Shown: in pieces, positions 25,135-33,828 of the stretch
How the letters are laid out: the number at the start of each line of letters is the position of its first letter
Numbering within the stretch: the stretch's first letter is position 1
Source of the DNA: CAVVIO01 sp963748095
Lineage (GTDB): Bacteria > Bacteroidota > Bacteroidia > Bacteroidales > UBA10428
Assembly: GCA_963748095.1 (NCBI GenBank)
Contig: CAVVIO010000097.1
Span: forward strand, 62,001 to 126,000
Direction of reading: 5' to 3'
DNA: 64,000 bases
Translations under genes and position numbers: made by a program
The notes under the pieces: model-generated
What the model saw: the letters and a program-made list of their open reading frames with translations, nothing else
Databases searched by the model: none
What the model was told of the DNA's origin: nothing

Positions 25135-26032
25135 TTTTGCAATAATAGTATCGTAACTTACAGCATATCCGGCCCATATTCCGATACCACCGTTAATATT
25201 CGATTTTACCATTGCATTGCTCGATGCAAATGGATTGGCAGATGTGATGATCTGACTCTGAATGGTGTTCCAGAATTCGTAACTTGCCTGATCGATTGAA
25301 CAAAATTTTAAAACAATGGTATCGCCAACCGAAAAATACCGGTTATTCTCCACATCCAAAATACTGCTGCTGCCCCTGGAAAGTGTCAGGTTTAAGTGTT
25401 TCACCATTGAATGTCTTATCATCGAATACAGAAGTATAGGTGGGAATATACCTTTTATCTTTACCCAACCGTTTTGTAAGCGTACGGTAATAATTATGTA
25501 CTTCAGGATCGTCTTTCAGTCTGAAACCGATTATACCAAGACTATCAGATCCGTTTTGATGCTGAAACCATACACTATCAGTTTTGACAAGCGCAGGAAT
25601 AGTTGTAATTGCAGTGATATTCTTATTTTTATATACAATACTCAATTGGTAAGTATTACCCGTTTCCCCATACATTTCTGTTCCAAAATACACGTAAGGC
25701 GGAAAATAAACATCATTGGGCTTAAAGGTAAGTATCTCACTCATACTATCATTTTCACATTTTACAGATACCTTTGCCACTGTAACAGCATAGTTTCTCA
25801 GATTGATCGAATCGATTTTATTAAAATAAGGTACTGTAAGTGTCAAAAGAATGTGTGGCGTTTTCCCTTGCTCAATCCAACCTTCAACCACCATTTCGCT
25901 TTCATGCGATGGAAGGTTTAGCTTCACTTCTTTCTCGCAACCTATTAATAAGAGTGAAGAAATTATAGTGAGTTGTGAAATAACAACAATCGCCGGGTTT
26001 CTGTCTTTATATTTATTTTTCCTAATTCTCAT
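25132..26032 (-). pseudogene. DUF4249 lipoprotein broken by a one-base frameshift
   Basis: The N-terminal part (26032 down to 25343) begins with a lipoprotein signal (LLLIGCEKEV) and has a carboxypeptidase-like early domain followed by the DUF4249 core. The C-terminal part continues in the frame one base further on (25132-25422), with SVGDTIVLKF, SYEFWNTI and NINGGIGIWAGYAV, the family's usual C-terminal segments. The two frames cross near 25355-25400, where one extra base would explain the break. Frame 1 ends at a stop about 10 residues after the crossing. DUF4249 proteins are periplasm-facing lipoproteins always found behind a TonB receptor, as here (14 nt downstream). Either a pseudogene or a sequence error. 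Confidence 0.82.
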
Positions 26033-26046
26033 CTTTTACATACTCA

Positions 26047-28419
26047 TCAGAATTTAAACGACCAGGAAACTGAAGGAAGTATCGGAAATAATGATATTTG
26101 TCTGGGTGTAATTTCCAGGTTATAATCATACACATTACCGGTAATCTCGAAATAAATATAAAACGGGTTTGCCCTGTTATATACATTGAAAACCGAGAAA
26201 TTCCAGGATGATTCATATTTATCGGTTTTTTTAGCTGTATAGGTTGCTGATAAATCAAGACGATGATAAGCCGGCATCCTGAAAGCATTTGTAGGGCCAT
26301 ACCCGGTTATCACATTTCCTTCGATAATATATTTATACTCCGGCAATGTCATGGCATTTCCGGTTGCAAAAACAAATGTTCCGGAAAGCGTCCATTTTTT
26401 AGATAATTCATAAGTTGCTACCACATTTACATCATGCCTTCTGTCGTATTTGGCAGGATAAATTTTTCCCTCATTGATTTCATTGAATTGCCGGTCGGTA
26501 CGCGACAGTGTATAACCTATCCATCCGGTAAGCTTACCGCGGAGCTTTCGTAACAATAATTCTGCGCCATAAGAGGTTCCCTTGCCAAATACCATGCTTT
26601 CCTCGAATGTATTGTCTGTGTAATCATTAATGATTCCATACAACAATTCTATTTGATTTCTCATTTCCTTATAGTAAAATTCAATGGAACTCTGATACAT
26701 ATTATTTTGCAGATTTCGGAAATAACCAAGTGAATATTGAATTCCTTTTTCCGGACGAATCCTATCTGTACTCGGCAGCCATACATCTGTTGGTAATGTT
26801 ACAGATGAAGCAGATGCCAGGTGAAGATTCTGATAGTTTACAGTATAAGATGCTTTCAAAGAAGAAACTTCATCCAACAGAAACCGCATTGAGAATCGTG
26901 GTTCGAACTGATAATAAGATTTGATAGTCTTATTCCGCCTGTAACTTATCGTATCATATATATCCCCTATTTCATTACGAATATATTTCTGATAGGGACC
27001 AACCTGCATATAATCAGTAAATCGTAATCCGGCACTTATTCTTATCTTATCCGACACATCAAATATATGGTGATAATAAGCAGAGGTTTCGTTGGCATAT
27101 AGGCTTCGATTCGACCCGAAGTTCAAGTCGAGGTCATTGGTAGTAGCATCTATATTATTGGGCTGGAACCGCCAAAAATGATATTCTAATCCGAATTTCA
27201 CCTGATCATCGGTCCTGCCGGTTTTGGTAAATTCCAGTTTGCCGGCATAATCCTTAATAGCTGAATACAGGTTAATATTTATTTTATTCTGGCTGGCATC
27301 AAAGTTAAACTGGTAATTGGTATAACTTACCGTACTGTTTAGATACCAGTTGCGGTTAAAAATATGGTAATAATTGATTGCAGCCAGGGTATTTCCCCAG
27401 TACATCGTATTTTTATATTTCAATGACAACCGTTCCAGTTTGTAATTGTCAAGTCCGTTATAAAAACTGACAGATAAACGGTCGCGGTCGGTAAGTTTCA
27501 GATTCAGTTTACCGTTCAGATCGTAAAAATAATACCGGCTGTAATTGTAAAATGAGGATCCCCCTTTAATAAAAGGACGTATGATGGGCTTCAGCACTTC
27601 GTCGAGATACGACCGGCGGTAGGCAAGTACCAATGAAACTTTATTACTGATTACCGGCACCTCCACCGTCAACCTGGAAGAGATGAGCCCGATGCTTCCC
27701 TGTGCAATAAAGCGATTATAGCTTCCATCGATGGAGTTCACTTCGATTACAGAGGCAAGCTTCCCACCATAATATGCCGGAATACCCGATTTGGTGAGTT
27801 TTATATCGCGTACGATATCTCCATTAAATACAGAAAAAAATCCCAGAACATGGGAAGCATTGTAAACCGGGGCTTTGTCGAACAACACCAGGTTCTGGCC
27901 GGCATCCCCTCCCCTGACATAAATCCCGGAATTTCCTTCTGCAACCGTTTGTACTCCGGGCGATAGTTGTAATGCCCTCAAAGCATCTTTTTCTCCCATT
28001 AGTGCCGGTAATGCTTTTATTTCCTTCATCGACAGCCCCATCGTTCCGGTTTCGGTACTTCGGGTATTTTCTTCCGGGTTTTTAGCCGTAATTATTATCT
28101 CTTTTGCCTGTATGGAAGATAAAGTCAGGCTAAAGTTAACAACGGTATCTTTCCAAATGATTAATTCCTTCTGAATTGGTTTATATCCCAGATATGAAAC
28201 CTTCAATTGATAAGTTCCCTTTTTCAGTTGAAAAGTATATTTACCATCCCGATCGGCCACAACCCCTTTTGTACTCCCTATAATATAAACAGTAGCACCA
28301 ATTAACGGATCTCCCTGTCCTTCACCGGTAATTTTACCTTTAAGGATGAATGTATCCTGTGCCGTCAGACTGTGGCCTGTTATGAACAGAATTAAAAATA
28401 CTGGAAAAATCCGGAACAT
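26047..28419 (-). CDS. TonB-dependent outer-membrane receptor with carboxypeptidase-like regulatory domain
   Basis: The product of about 790 residues has a signal peptide (MFRIFPVFLILFITGHSLTAQ), an N-terminal CarboxypepD_reg-like domain (GKITGEGQGDPLIGATVYI, about 20-105), a plug domain (SPGVQTVAEGNSGIYVRGGD) and a long beta-barrel ending in an aromatic residue (SVSWSFKF). I took ATG at 28419 rather than the one 15 codons upstream because it begins right at the signal peptide. It is shorter than SusC proteins and is of the class that pairs with DUF4249 lipoproteins. Substrate unknown. Its DUF4249 partner is frameshifted, so the transport pair may be impaired. Confidence 0.93.
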   Translation of the reverse strand: MFRIFPVFLILFITGHSLTAQDTFILKGKITGEGQGDPLIGATVYIIGSTKGVVADRDGKYTFQLKKGTYQLKVSYLGYKPIQKELIIWKDTVVNFSLTLSSIQAKEIIITAKNPEENTRSTETGTMGLSMKEIKALPALMGEKDALRALQLSPGVQTVAEGNSGIYVRGGDAGQNLVLFDKAPVYNASHVLGFFSVFNGDIVRDIKLTKSGIPAYYGGKLASVIEVNSIDGSYNRFIAQGSIGLISSRLTVEVPVISNKVSLVLAYRRSYLDEVLKPIIRPFIKGGSSFYNYSRYYFYDLNGKLNLKLTDRDRLSVSFYNGLDNYKLERLSLKYKNTMYWGNTLAAINYYHIFNRNWYLNSTVSYTNYQFNFDASQNKININLYSAIKDYAGKLEFTKTGRTDDQVKFGLEYHFWRFQPNNIDATTNDLDLNFGSNRSLYANETSAYYHHIFDVSDKIRISAGLRFTDYMQVGPYQKYIRNEIGDIYDTISYRRNKTIKSYYQFEPRFSMRFLLDEVSSLKASYTVNYQNLHLASASSVTLPTDVWLPSTDRIRPEKGIQYSLGYFRNLQNNMYQSSIEFYYKEMRNQIELLYGIINDYTDNTFEESMVFGKGTSYGAELLLRKLRGKLTGWIGYTLSRTDRQFNEINEGKIYPAKYDRRHDVNVVATYELSKKWTLSGTFVFATGNAMTLPEYKYIIEGNVITGYGPTNAFRMPAYHRLDLSATYTAKKTDKYESSWNFSVFNVYNRANPFYIYFEITGNVYDYNLEITPRQISLFPILPSVSWSFKF

Positions 28420-28526
28420 GAACTTCTTGATGTATAAGTCAATTCTTATTTTTTTATCTATCAAAATTAGAGCAATTATAAGAAAAAAGTGTATCCCTGA
28501 TTTTTAAGTTATCGACATCATAAAAT

Positions 28527-29006
28527 ATCATTCTTTTTCTCAAGTAACTGAAGTGCTGTAAAGATATTTGGGTGAATTAACCTGTCGGCACGAAATTTCA
28601 GAATTTTGTATCCTGCGAAATTAATTGCCAGCAACGCAATCGTAAATCCTTTCAATAAAAATAATCCATCCTTCCTCACTTAACCATATCGTCAATATGC
28701 CGGTAACAATGGAGACTATAAGAGATGCCACAAAGAACGAAAAAAAGCTGAACTGTAATTTTTACGACAAGGTCATGTTTTCCTTGTTTTATCCATATTT
28801 TGCCCCTATTAAAAAAATGCGGCTTTAAATTTAAAACAGTTGAAGAAGCTCCTTCAGATGAGCTTTTCCCTAGAAAAAACAAGTATATTCTCCCTCTTCT
28901 GAAATGAATAAAGTTGCATCACCAGATCATTCTCCAGCAAACGGAAAAACTTTTCCATGAAATTATTCATATCGCCGGTAAAATTGGTCTTATAGTTAAG
29001 TGTCAT
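28527..29006 (-). pseudogene. Decayed membrane-protein gene
   Basis: Several short coding pieces line up on the minus strand: an ATG at 29006 starts a 50-residue piece (LNYKTNFTGDMNNFMEKFF...), a second frame gives KPHFFNRGKIWIKQGKHDLVVKITVQLF, and beyond the A7/T7 run at 28740-28746 another frame gives a hydrophobic stretch (FFVASLIVSIVTGILTIW). Then a fourth piece with LLKGFTIALLAINFAGYKILKF runs to a stop near 28526. Together they look like one protein of about 155 residues with two membrane helices, broken by at least three small indels. No family recognised. The rest of the 28465-29254 gap is AT-rich with nothing visible. Confidence 0.5.
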
Positions 29007-29254
29007 CAGTTTTTTTATTTCTCAGATCGTAAATTACATATCCGATACGGTAAAATAACCAAAATTATTTAATTATAGCTATATACCTGCCCAATGAAAT
29101 GCTACTATTATTTAGCTGATAAATCTTAAAGCAATTCATTCAGTTAAATGCCCAAATTTTAGTATATTTTGAAAATATTAAAATTTCAGAATGTATCTAA
29201 AAATTGTTTTATAAAATCCTAAAAGTAATTTTTAAACACTATTAAATCCTTGTC

Positions 29255-29755
29255 ATGCGAATATCCCAGATAGTTGCAGTTGCAAATAATAATGTAATAG
29301 GTCAAAACAACAGGTTACCCTGGCACATGCCAGCCGACATAGCTTATTTTAAAGCAATTACATGGGGGCATCATATTATTATGGGAAGGAAAAATTACCA
29401 ATCGGAAGGGAAAGCTCTGCCGGGAAGAACCAATATCGTACTTTCGAGAAATGCATTTTACACTATTCCCGACGGAATAGTAGTACATAATCTGTCGGAA
29501 GGAATTGAAATTGCCCGGAGAAACAGCGAAACCGAACTGTTTATAATAGGTGGAAGTAAGATTTATGAACTAGCCATGTCTGTGACAGACAGAATTTATC
29601 TGACACGGATTCACGCCGATTACCAGGGAGATGTATTTTACCCGGCGCCGGATTTCAGTCTATGGAATGAAGTATCTTGCCAGTCTTTTAAAATGGATGG
29701 GAACAATCCGCACGATTATACTTTTTATGTTTATGAAAAGGCCCCATACATGTAA
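29255..29755 (+). CDS. folA: Dihydrofolate reductase
   Basis: DHFR reduces dihydrofolate to tetrahydrofolate with NADPH in the cytosol. The 166-residue product has the typical length and motifs: IVAVANNNVIGQNNRLPWHMPADI (early loop with the active-site acidic residue Asp), FKAITWGHHIIMGRKNYQS with the NADPH-binding region, PGRTNIVLSRN, LFIIGGSKIYE and the C-terminal FYVYEK strand. The usual GRKT(F/W)ES segment reads GRKNYQS, a small variation at a conserved site, of unknown effect on antifolate binding. Single gene, no nearby thyA in the window. Confidence 0.94.
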   Translation: MRISQIVAVANNNVIGQNNRLPWHMPADIAYFKAITWGHHIIMGRKNYQSEGKALPGRTNIVLSRNAFYTIPDGIVVHNLSEGIEIARRNSETELFIIGGSKIYELAMSVTDRIYLTRIHADYQGDVFYPAPDFSLWNEVSCQSFKMDGNNPHDYTFYVYEKAPYM

Positions 29756-29855
29756 AAAAATATTAAAATTCAGGAAAGCATAAAATCAAATTATTCTATT
29801 TTTCAACTTTTAAGTTTTTTGATTGTTATAACCAAAAACCTAAAACGTTTATATT

Positions 29856-30755
29856 ATGGCACTGGATTACAAAACGCCCATTGATGTAGTTGATAAAATA
29901 AGCGCAAAGGATTTTAAAGAGAAATATCTTTTACCGGAAAAACCCTTGGTTATCCGTAATCTGTGGAAAGATTACCCGGCACTGACCAAGTGGACTCTCG
30001 ACTTCTTTAAGCAAACCTTAGGTGATATTAAGGTTGGACTCTTCAGTGAAAAGGAAACTTATCTCGATAGGTCTTTTAAAACCCCACACCAGTATATGAA
30101 ATTCGGAGAGTACCTTGATCTGCTAAATACGAAACCCACTGATCTTCGTATCTTCCTGTTCAATATTTTTAAACATAAACCCGATCTGAAAAATGATTTC
30201 GGCTATCCCGAAATTTCTGATGGGTTTCTGAAAGGATTCCCATTTATGTTTTTTGGTGGTGCAGGTTCCAATGTCAGAATTCATCAGGATATGGATATGT
30301 CGAACGTCTTTCTGACACAGTTACATGGAAAAAAGAGGGTTGTTTTATTTTCTCCGGCATATTCCGATTTGTTATATCGCTATCCATTCTCTGTTCACAG
30401 TTCGGTGAACATTGATCACCCCGACTATGATAAATATCCGGGATTACAATATGTAAAGGGGTATGAATGTATTCTGGATCATGGCGATACGCTTTTTATC
30501 CCCAGTGGTTGGTGGCATTTCATTACATATCTTGAAGGAGGATATGCATTGTCGCAACGTGCCCTAAGTCCGCATTTCTCAAAAAGGCTTTATGGATTCT
30601 GGAAAGTATTTGTTTTGAGTAACATGGACGACCTGATGCGTTTACTATTCGGCAAGATGTGGTATGCTTATAAAGAAAAAGCACGGATCAAACATGCCAA
30701 TAAAGCAATCGATAAGATAAACCGAAAACACAATCTTCAGAATGCAATGACCTGA
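29856..30755 (+). CDS. Cupin-like/JmjC-type 2-oxoglutarate-dependent oxygenase family protein
   Basis: The 299-residue product has the cupin_8/JmjC fold common in Bacteroidota: a helical N-terminus (EKPLVIRNLWKDYPALTKW), then the metal site HxD at His143-Asp145 (RIHQDMD) and the distal His221 (SGWWHF), which completes a facial triad for Fe(II). PHQYMKFGEYLDL and FLTQLHGKKRVVLFSP are also family segments. The C-terminal about 80 residues are helical and basic. Members hydroxylate proteins or small molecules; the substrate here is unknown. In an anaerobe an O2-using enzyme would be of interest but the fold alone does not prove activity. Confidence 0.85.
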   Translation: MALDYKTPIDVVDKISAKDFKEKYLLPEKPLVIRNLWKDYPALTKWTLDFFKQTLGDIKVGLFSEKETYLDRSFKTPHQYMKFGEYLDLLNTKPTDLRIFLFNIFKHKPDLKNDFGYPEISDGFLKGFPFMFFGGAGSNVRIHQDMDMSNVFLTQLHGKKRVVLFSPAYSDLLYRYPFSVHSSVNIDHPDYDKYPGLQYVKGYECILDHGDTLFIPSGWWHFITYLEGGYALSQRALSPHFSKRLYGFWKVFVLSNMDDLMRLLFGKMWYAYKEKARIKHANKAIDKINRKHNLQNAMT

Positions 30756-30848
30756 AACTTACTTTGAGGGAAACACATCATTTCTTAAATTTTACCTATT
30801 TTAATTATTACATTCTAAGGGGAATGAAAGTTATTCCGCTAAGTGAAA

Positions 30849-31724
30849 TTAATAATACTCGTAAGTATAAGTGTGATAGCTTATGATGTTACCATTATTA
30901 TCATGATCGATAAAACCGGTTAATAAATTATTAGAATTGTAAGCATAAATGAATTTATTGGCAGTTGACTGATCGGGAAATATCGTTTCTACCCTGATAT
31001 TGTTTCCGGAGTGATCATATATATATTTACGGCGAAACAGTTCCCTTCCCTTTGCATCAGAAATTATTTCCTGATCTCTTCTTACCGGATCACTCGACCA
31101 GTAAATTTTCCGGTCACTGTTAAGAGTATCTGCTAAATACAGCGATTCTCCGACCAATAAGCCGGGAATACCCTCTGAAAATGTATATTTGAATTTTTGT
31201 GAAATACTGTCGGGTGTAATGTATTTCATCCACAATATCTTACCGGCAACAGTATCCCTTATGGCAACCCATTTAAAATTGATTAGCCGGTTTTCATTAT
31301 AACTGGTATACTCGTTTAAAAGCCTGTCATTGGAATACCTGTAATTCACCCGTGCTATAACCTGTCCTTCCGGTTTGTATGTAATTTCCTCAAATGGTAA
31401 TCCATCCACTTCGTATTTTAAGATTACGATTGATAGAATATTCCCCTCCGGTGAATAATTTTCAATCTCGGCCAGTTTTCCCGACTTGTTGTACTTCAAT
31501 AACCGCTCTTTGTATTTTTGTGCAGTCACCTTATCGTCAAAGATCTTATAATTCCAATCTGTTTTTGTCCTCAACCCGATATCGGCACGTTTCTTTATAT
31601 TCTCAAAATACTCTTTCCTGCCACCGGGATCGATAAGAGTATAATTCTGTGCATACGATTTACCTGTCATCACCAGGATAATAACAAACAGTGAAAATTT
31701 ACAGATTATTTTTTTCAATTGCAT
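30849..31724 (-). CDS. Secreted protein with YD-repeat-like segments, unknown function
   Basis: The 291-residue product has a clear signal peptide (LFVIILVMTGKSYAQ) and no lipobox. The mature part is rich in beta-strand segments of the form G-x-I/L-x-x-I-x-x-Y (KYNKSGKLAEIENYSPEGN, YDHSGNNIRVETIF, YNSNNLLTGFIDHDNNGNI), as in YD-type repeats but without the long RHS core. I know of no assigned function. Its neighbours are unrelated by content. Probably a periplasmic or surface-exposed protein. Confidence 0.65.
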   Translation of the reverse strand: MQLKKIICKFSLFVIILVMTGKSYAQNYTLIDPGGRKEYFENIKKRADIGLRTKTDWNYKIFDDKVTAQKYKERLLKYNKSGKLAEIENYSPEGNILSIVILKYEVDGLPFEEITYKPEGQVIARVNYRYSNDRLLNEYTSYNENRLINFKWVAIRDTVAGKILWMKYITPDSISQKFKYTFSEGIPGLLVGESLYLADTLNSDRKIYWSSDPVRRDQEIISDAKGRELFRRKYIYDHSGNNIRVETIFPDQSTANKFIYAYNSNNLLTGFIDHDNNGNIISYHTYTYEYY

Positions 31725-31749
31725 GACGATACAATTTACATATTAGTTT

Positions 31750-32123
31750 CTATCTGGGAAACCTTTCAACCATTAAAATCAATGAAACACCTGCTCCTGC
31801 ACCTGAAATTACGAGGTTCCATTCTCTGTGTAATGCATGCAGGTATTTGATGAATAAATATGCCAGAGTGAGAATGCTCAGTACAATTACCAGTTGACCG
31901 ATTTTTAGTCCCACATTAAAAGCAAACAATTGCGTAACAACATTATCTTCCTTACCCAACAGACTGCGCAGATAATTGGAGAATCCCAGGCCGTGTATTA
32001 ACCCGAAAAACATGGCCGGTCCATATTTGAATGTTTGTAACGATGAAAAGAATGTGATCATAACTATATCAGGTTAGCAATATGATCGAAACCCGGGTGA
32101 AGATACATGTTGAAAATGGACAT
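31750..32123 (-). pseudogene. HupE/UreJ-family nickel/metal permease gene with internal deletion
   Basis: The N-terminus MSIFNMYLHPGFDHIANLI starts at 32123 and matches the HupE/UreJ family start (membrane helix with H-x-L-G-x-x-H type segment), then stops. The C-terminal half follows at once in another frame (ATG at 32061): FKYGPAMFFGLIHGLGFSNYLRSLLG and FAFNVGLKIGQL are the diagnostic second half of the family. About 70-90 residues, usually helices 2-4, are missing between them, so the gene has an internal deletion. HupE proteins are small integral-membrane carriers of nickel or related metals. It lies just downstream of nikR, which fits a metal-uptake role. A functional product is unlikely. 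Confidence 0.7.
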
Positions 32124-32181
32124 GGTATACTGAAAAAGTATTATTCATAAAAAATTCGTGTCACTTCAAGGACAAAAATTT

Positions 32182-32583
32182 TTAATCAGCCCTGCTCATC
32201 ACCAGCCTACCGTGTTTTATTCCCTTCAGAGCAATGATCTTATCGGCCAGTTCTGTAAGCTCATGTGCTTTCCCTTTTACGGCAATTGATTCAAGGCACA
32301 GATCATGGTCGAGATGAATATGCTGGGTAGATAGTATCAGTGAATAATAATCGTGCTGCAATTCGTTCATCCTGTTATTGATATCGTTTTTATGATGGTC
32401 GTATACCACTACAACAGCGCCGGCGACAACATCATTTGATTGCCATTTCTTGGCTACCAGGTTATTCTCTATCAGATAACGGATTCCCTGCGACCGGTTT
32501 GGAAACCGGTTTTCATTTACAAATTTATCCAATTCATCAAGCAGATGATCTTCCAGTGAAACTCCAAAGCGCCTTACAGACAT
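32182..32583 (-). CDS. nikR: Nickel-responsive transcriptional regulator NikR
   Basis: NikR is a tetrameric ribbon-helix-helix repressor that binds DNA when nickel is available. The 133-residue product has the N-terminal RHH (RRFGVSLEDHLLDELDKF) and the C-terminal ACT domain. All nickel ligands are kept: His77 (LQHDYY), His88 and His90 (QHIHLDH) and Cys96 (DLCLE), at one-residue offset from E. coli NikR (76, 87, 89, 95). It precedes the broken hupE gene by about 59 nt and so may once have controlled it. Nickel need in this organism also fits the hyp cluster at 3.8-10.6 kb. Confidence 0.95.
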   Translation of the reverse strand: MSVRRFGVSLEDHLLDELDKFVNENRFPNRSQGIRYLIENNLVAKKWQSNDVVAGAVVVVYDHHKNDINNRMNELQHDYYSLILSTQHIHLDHDLCLESIAVKGKAHELTELADKIIALKGIKHGRLVMSRAD

Positions 32584-32739
32584 AGTGCTACTTTAACTTT
32601 TTTCGTGTAACAAATTTAAACGAATAAAGCAAAAAGTGTCATTTATTTTAAAAATAATTACAACGTGTTTTTAGGATGGGAATATTGAAAGACTGAATAT
32701 ATGCCCGGTTGTCCTGTTTATAAGACCAGAGCTATTTAG

Positions 32740-33822
32740 TCAGACTGCAGTTATAATATCCTGAAAATATCGCCCAGCCTTCGGAACCGAAAAAAGTGTT
32801 GTCATTTGTTCTTTCGATGCAATTAAATTGGCCCAGTTTTCCAATTGCCGGTCATTCATGATTTCCTGTCCGTGATATTTTTCGTCTTCCTGTCCACTGT
32901 AGTGGATAAGCTTCACTTCAGGAATTTTCAACTTTTTTAAAAATTCTGTTATGCTGAAAGTAAGCGTATTGATGTCTTTGTGTTCCTTAAGAAAAGTGTC
33001 TATATAGCCATGAATATCCCTGTCGAATTTCAGGCGGGAATGAGGTGCCAGCAAGTTAGACAAATAAGCTTTTTCTTTCCAACTGGTAAGAAAATTACTC
33101 TCTTCCATTGAATCTGGCCCATACTTCACAAAACTCTCGTGGTTACAACGCGGATATGGAAAACGGTTGTTACTGTCGATATACATCACGCGTGCATCAC
33201 TAATTTTTTCATAATCTTCCCTGCGCAAAAGCGGACACAGCATGTCCCCTGTAAATACAATCTTGGCTGTTTTCTCCCCGTCCATGTATTCAAATAAGAG
33301 CATAGAAGCCCCGAAACCGCTTTCGCCATGAAATACCGGGAAAGGGGTAATGTAGAGATCATTTACCTGACGAATAGCCAACCTTACACCATACTTTAAT
33401 TCATGAAATTCAATTACCGGTTCAAGTTGTGGATAAGACCTTTTTACAAATTCCCAGCAGGGCAAAGTAGCATATAGCGGGTACTTCTTTTTGTCGTTCT
33501 GGCGGTAATAACTTTGTGCCACCCAATCGACCCCAAGCGTATGGTCCATATGTGGATGCGTAAGTACAACAGCCTCTGGAATCCGGTTACCATGCTGTAA
33601 CAGATACTGAACCGACAGATGGCCTGAATCGATCAGTATTTCCCATGATATATGGCTGGTTGAGTATTCCCTTGTTTCTGTACCCACTATCGAATAAGAA
33701 GCATTGGCCAGATCACTGAGATCATTGATATTATAAAACGGATGAGTTGAACCCAGGAAAACCGGCCATGCATTACCCCTTCCGTTGACCCTGGTGAAAA
33801 CGGATTTTGTTTGTGCATCCAT
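32740..33822 (-). CDS. Metallo-beta-lactamase-fold hydrolase
   Basis: The 360-residue product has the MBL fold motif THPHMDHTLGVDW (HxHxDH, about residue 90), the second metal His in FPVFHGESG, and VFTGDM as the aspartate-bearing motif. It lacks a signal peptide, so it is cytosolic. The C-terminal about 100 residues carry an extra helical part with IHYSGQEDEKYHGQEIM. It is distant from the class B beta-lactamases; the layout is closer to lactonase or phosphodiesterase-type enzymes, but the substrate is unknown. It lies 6 nt after the S46 peptidase in the same operon. Confidence 0.85.
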   Translation of the reverse strand: MDAQTKSVFTRVNGRGNAWPVFLGSTHPFYNINDLSDLANASYSIVGTETREYSTSHISWEILIDSGHLSVQYLLQHGNRIPEAVVLTHPHMDHTLGVDWVAQSYYRQNDKKKYPLYATLPCWEFVKRSYPQLEPVIEFHELKYGVRLAIRQVNDLYITPFPVFHGESGFGASMLLFEYMDGEKTAKIVFTGDMLCPLLRREDYEKISDARVMYIDSNNRFPYPRCNHESFVKYGPDSMEESNFLTSWKEKAYLSNLLAPHSRLKFDRDIHGYIDTFLKEHKDINTLTFSITEFLKKLKIPEVKLIHYSGQEDEKYHGQEIMNDRQLENWANLIASKEQMTTLFSVPKAGRYFQDIITAV

Positions 33823-33828
33823 AAATTT

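Noticed and set aside
32740..33822. The MBL-fold gene as a second beta-lactamase.
   Set aside because: It has no signal peptide and its motif spacing and long C-terminal part do not match class B beta-lactamases.
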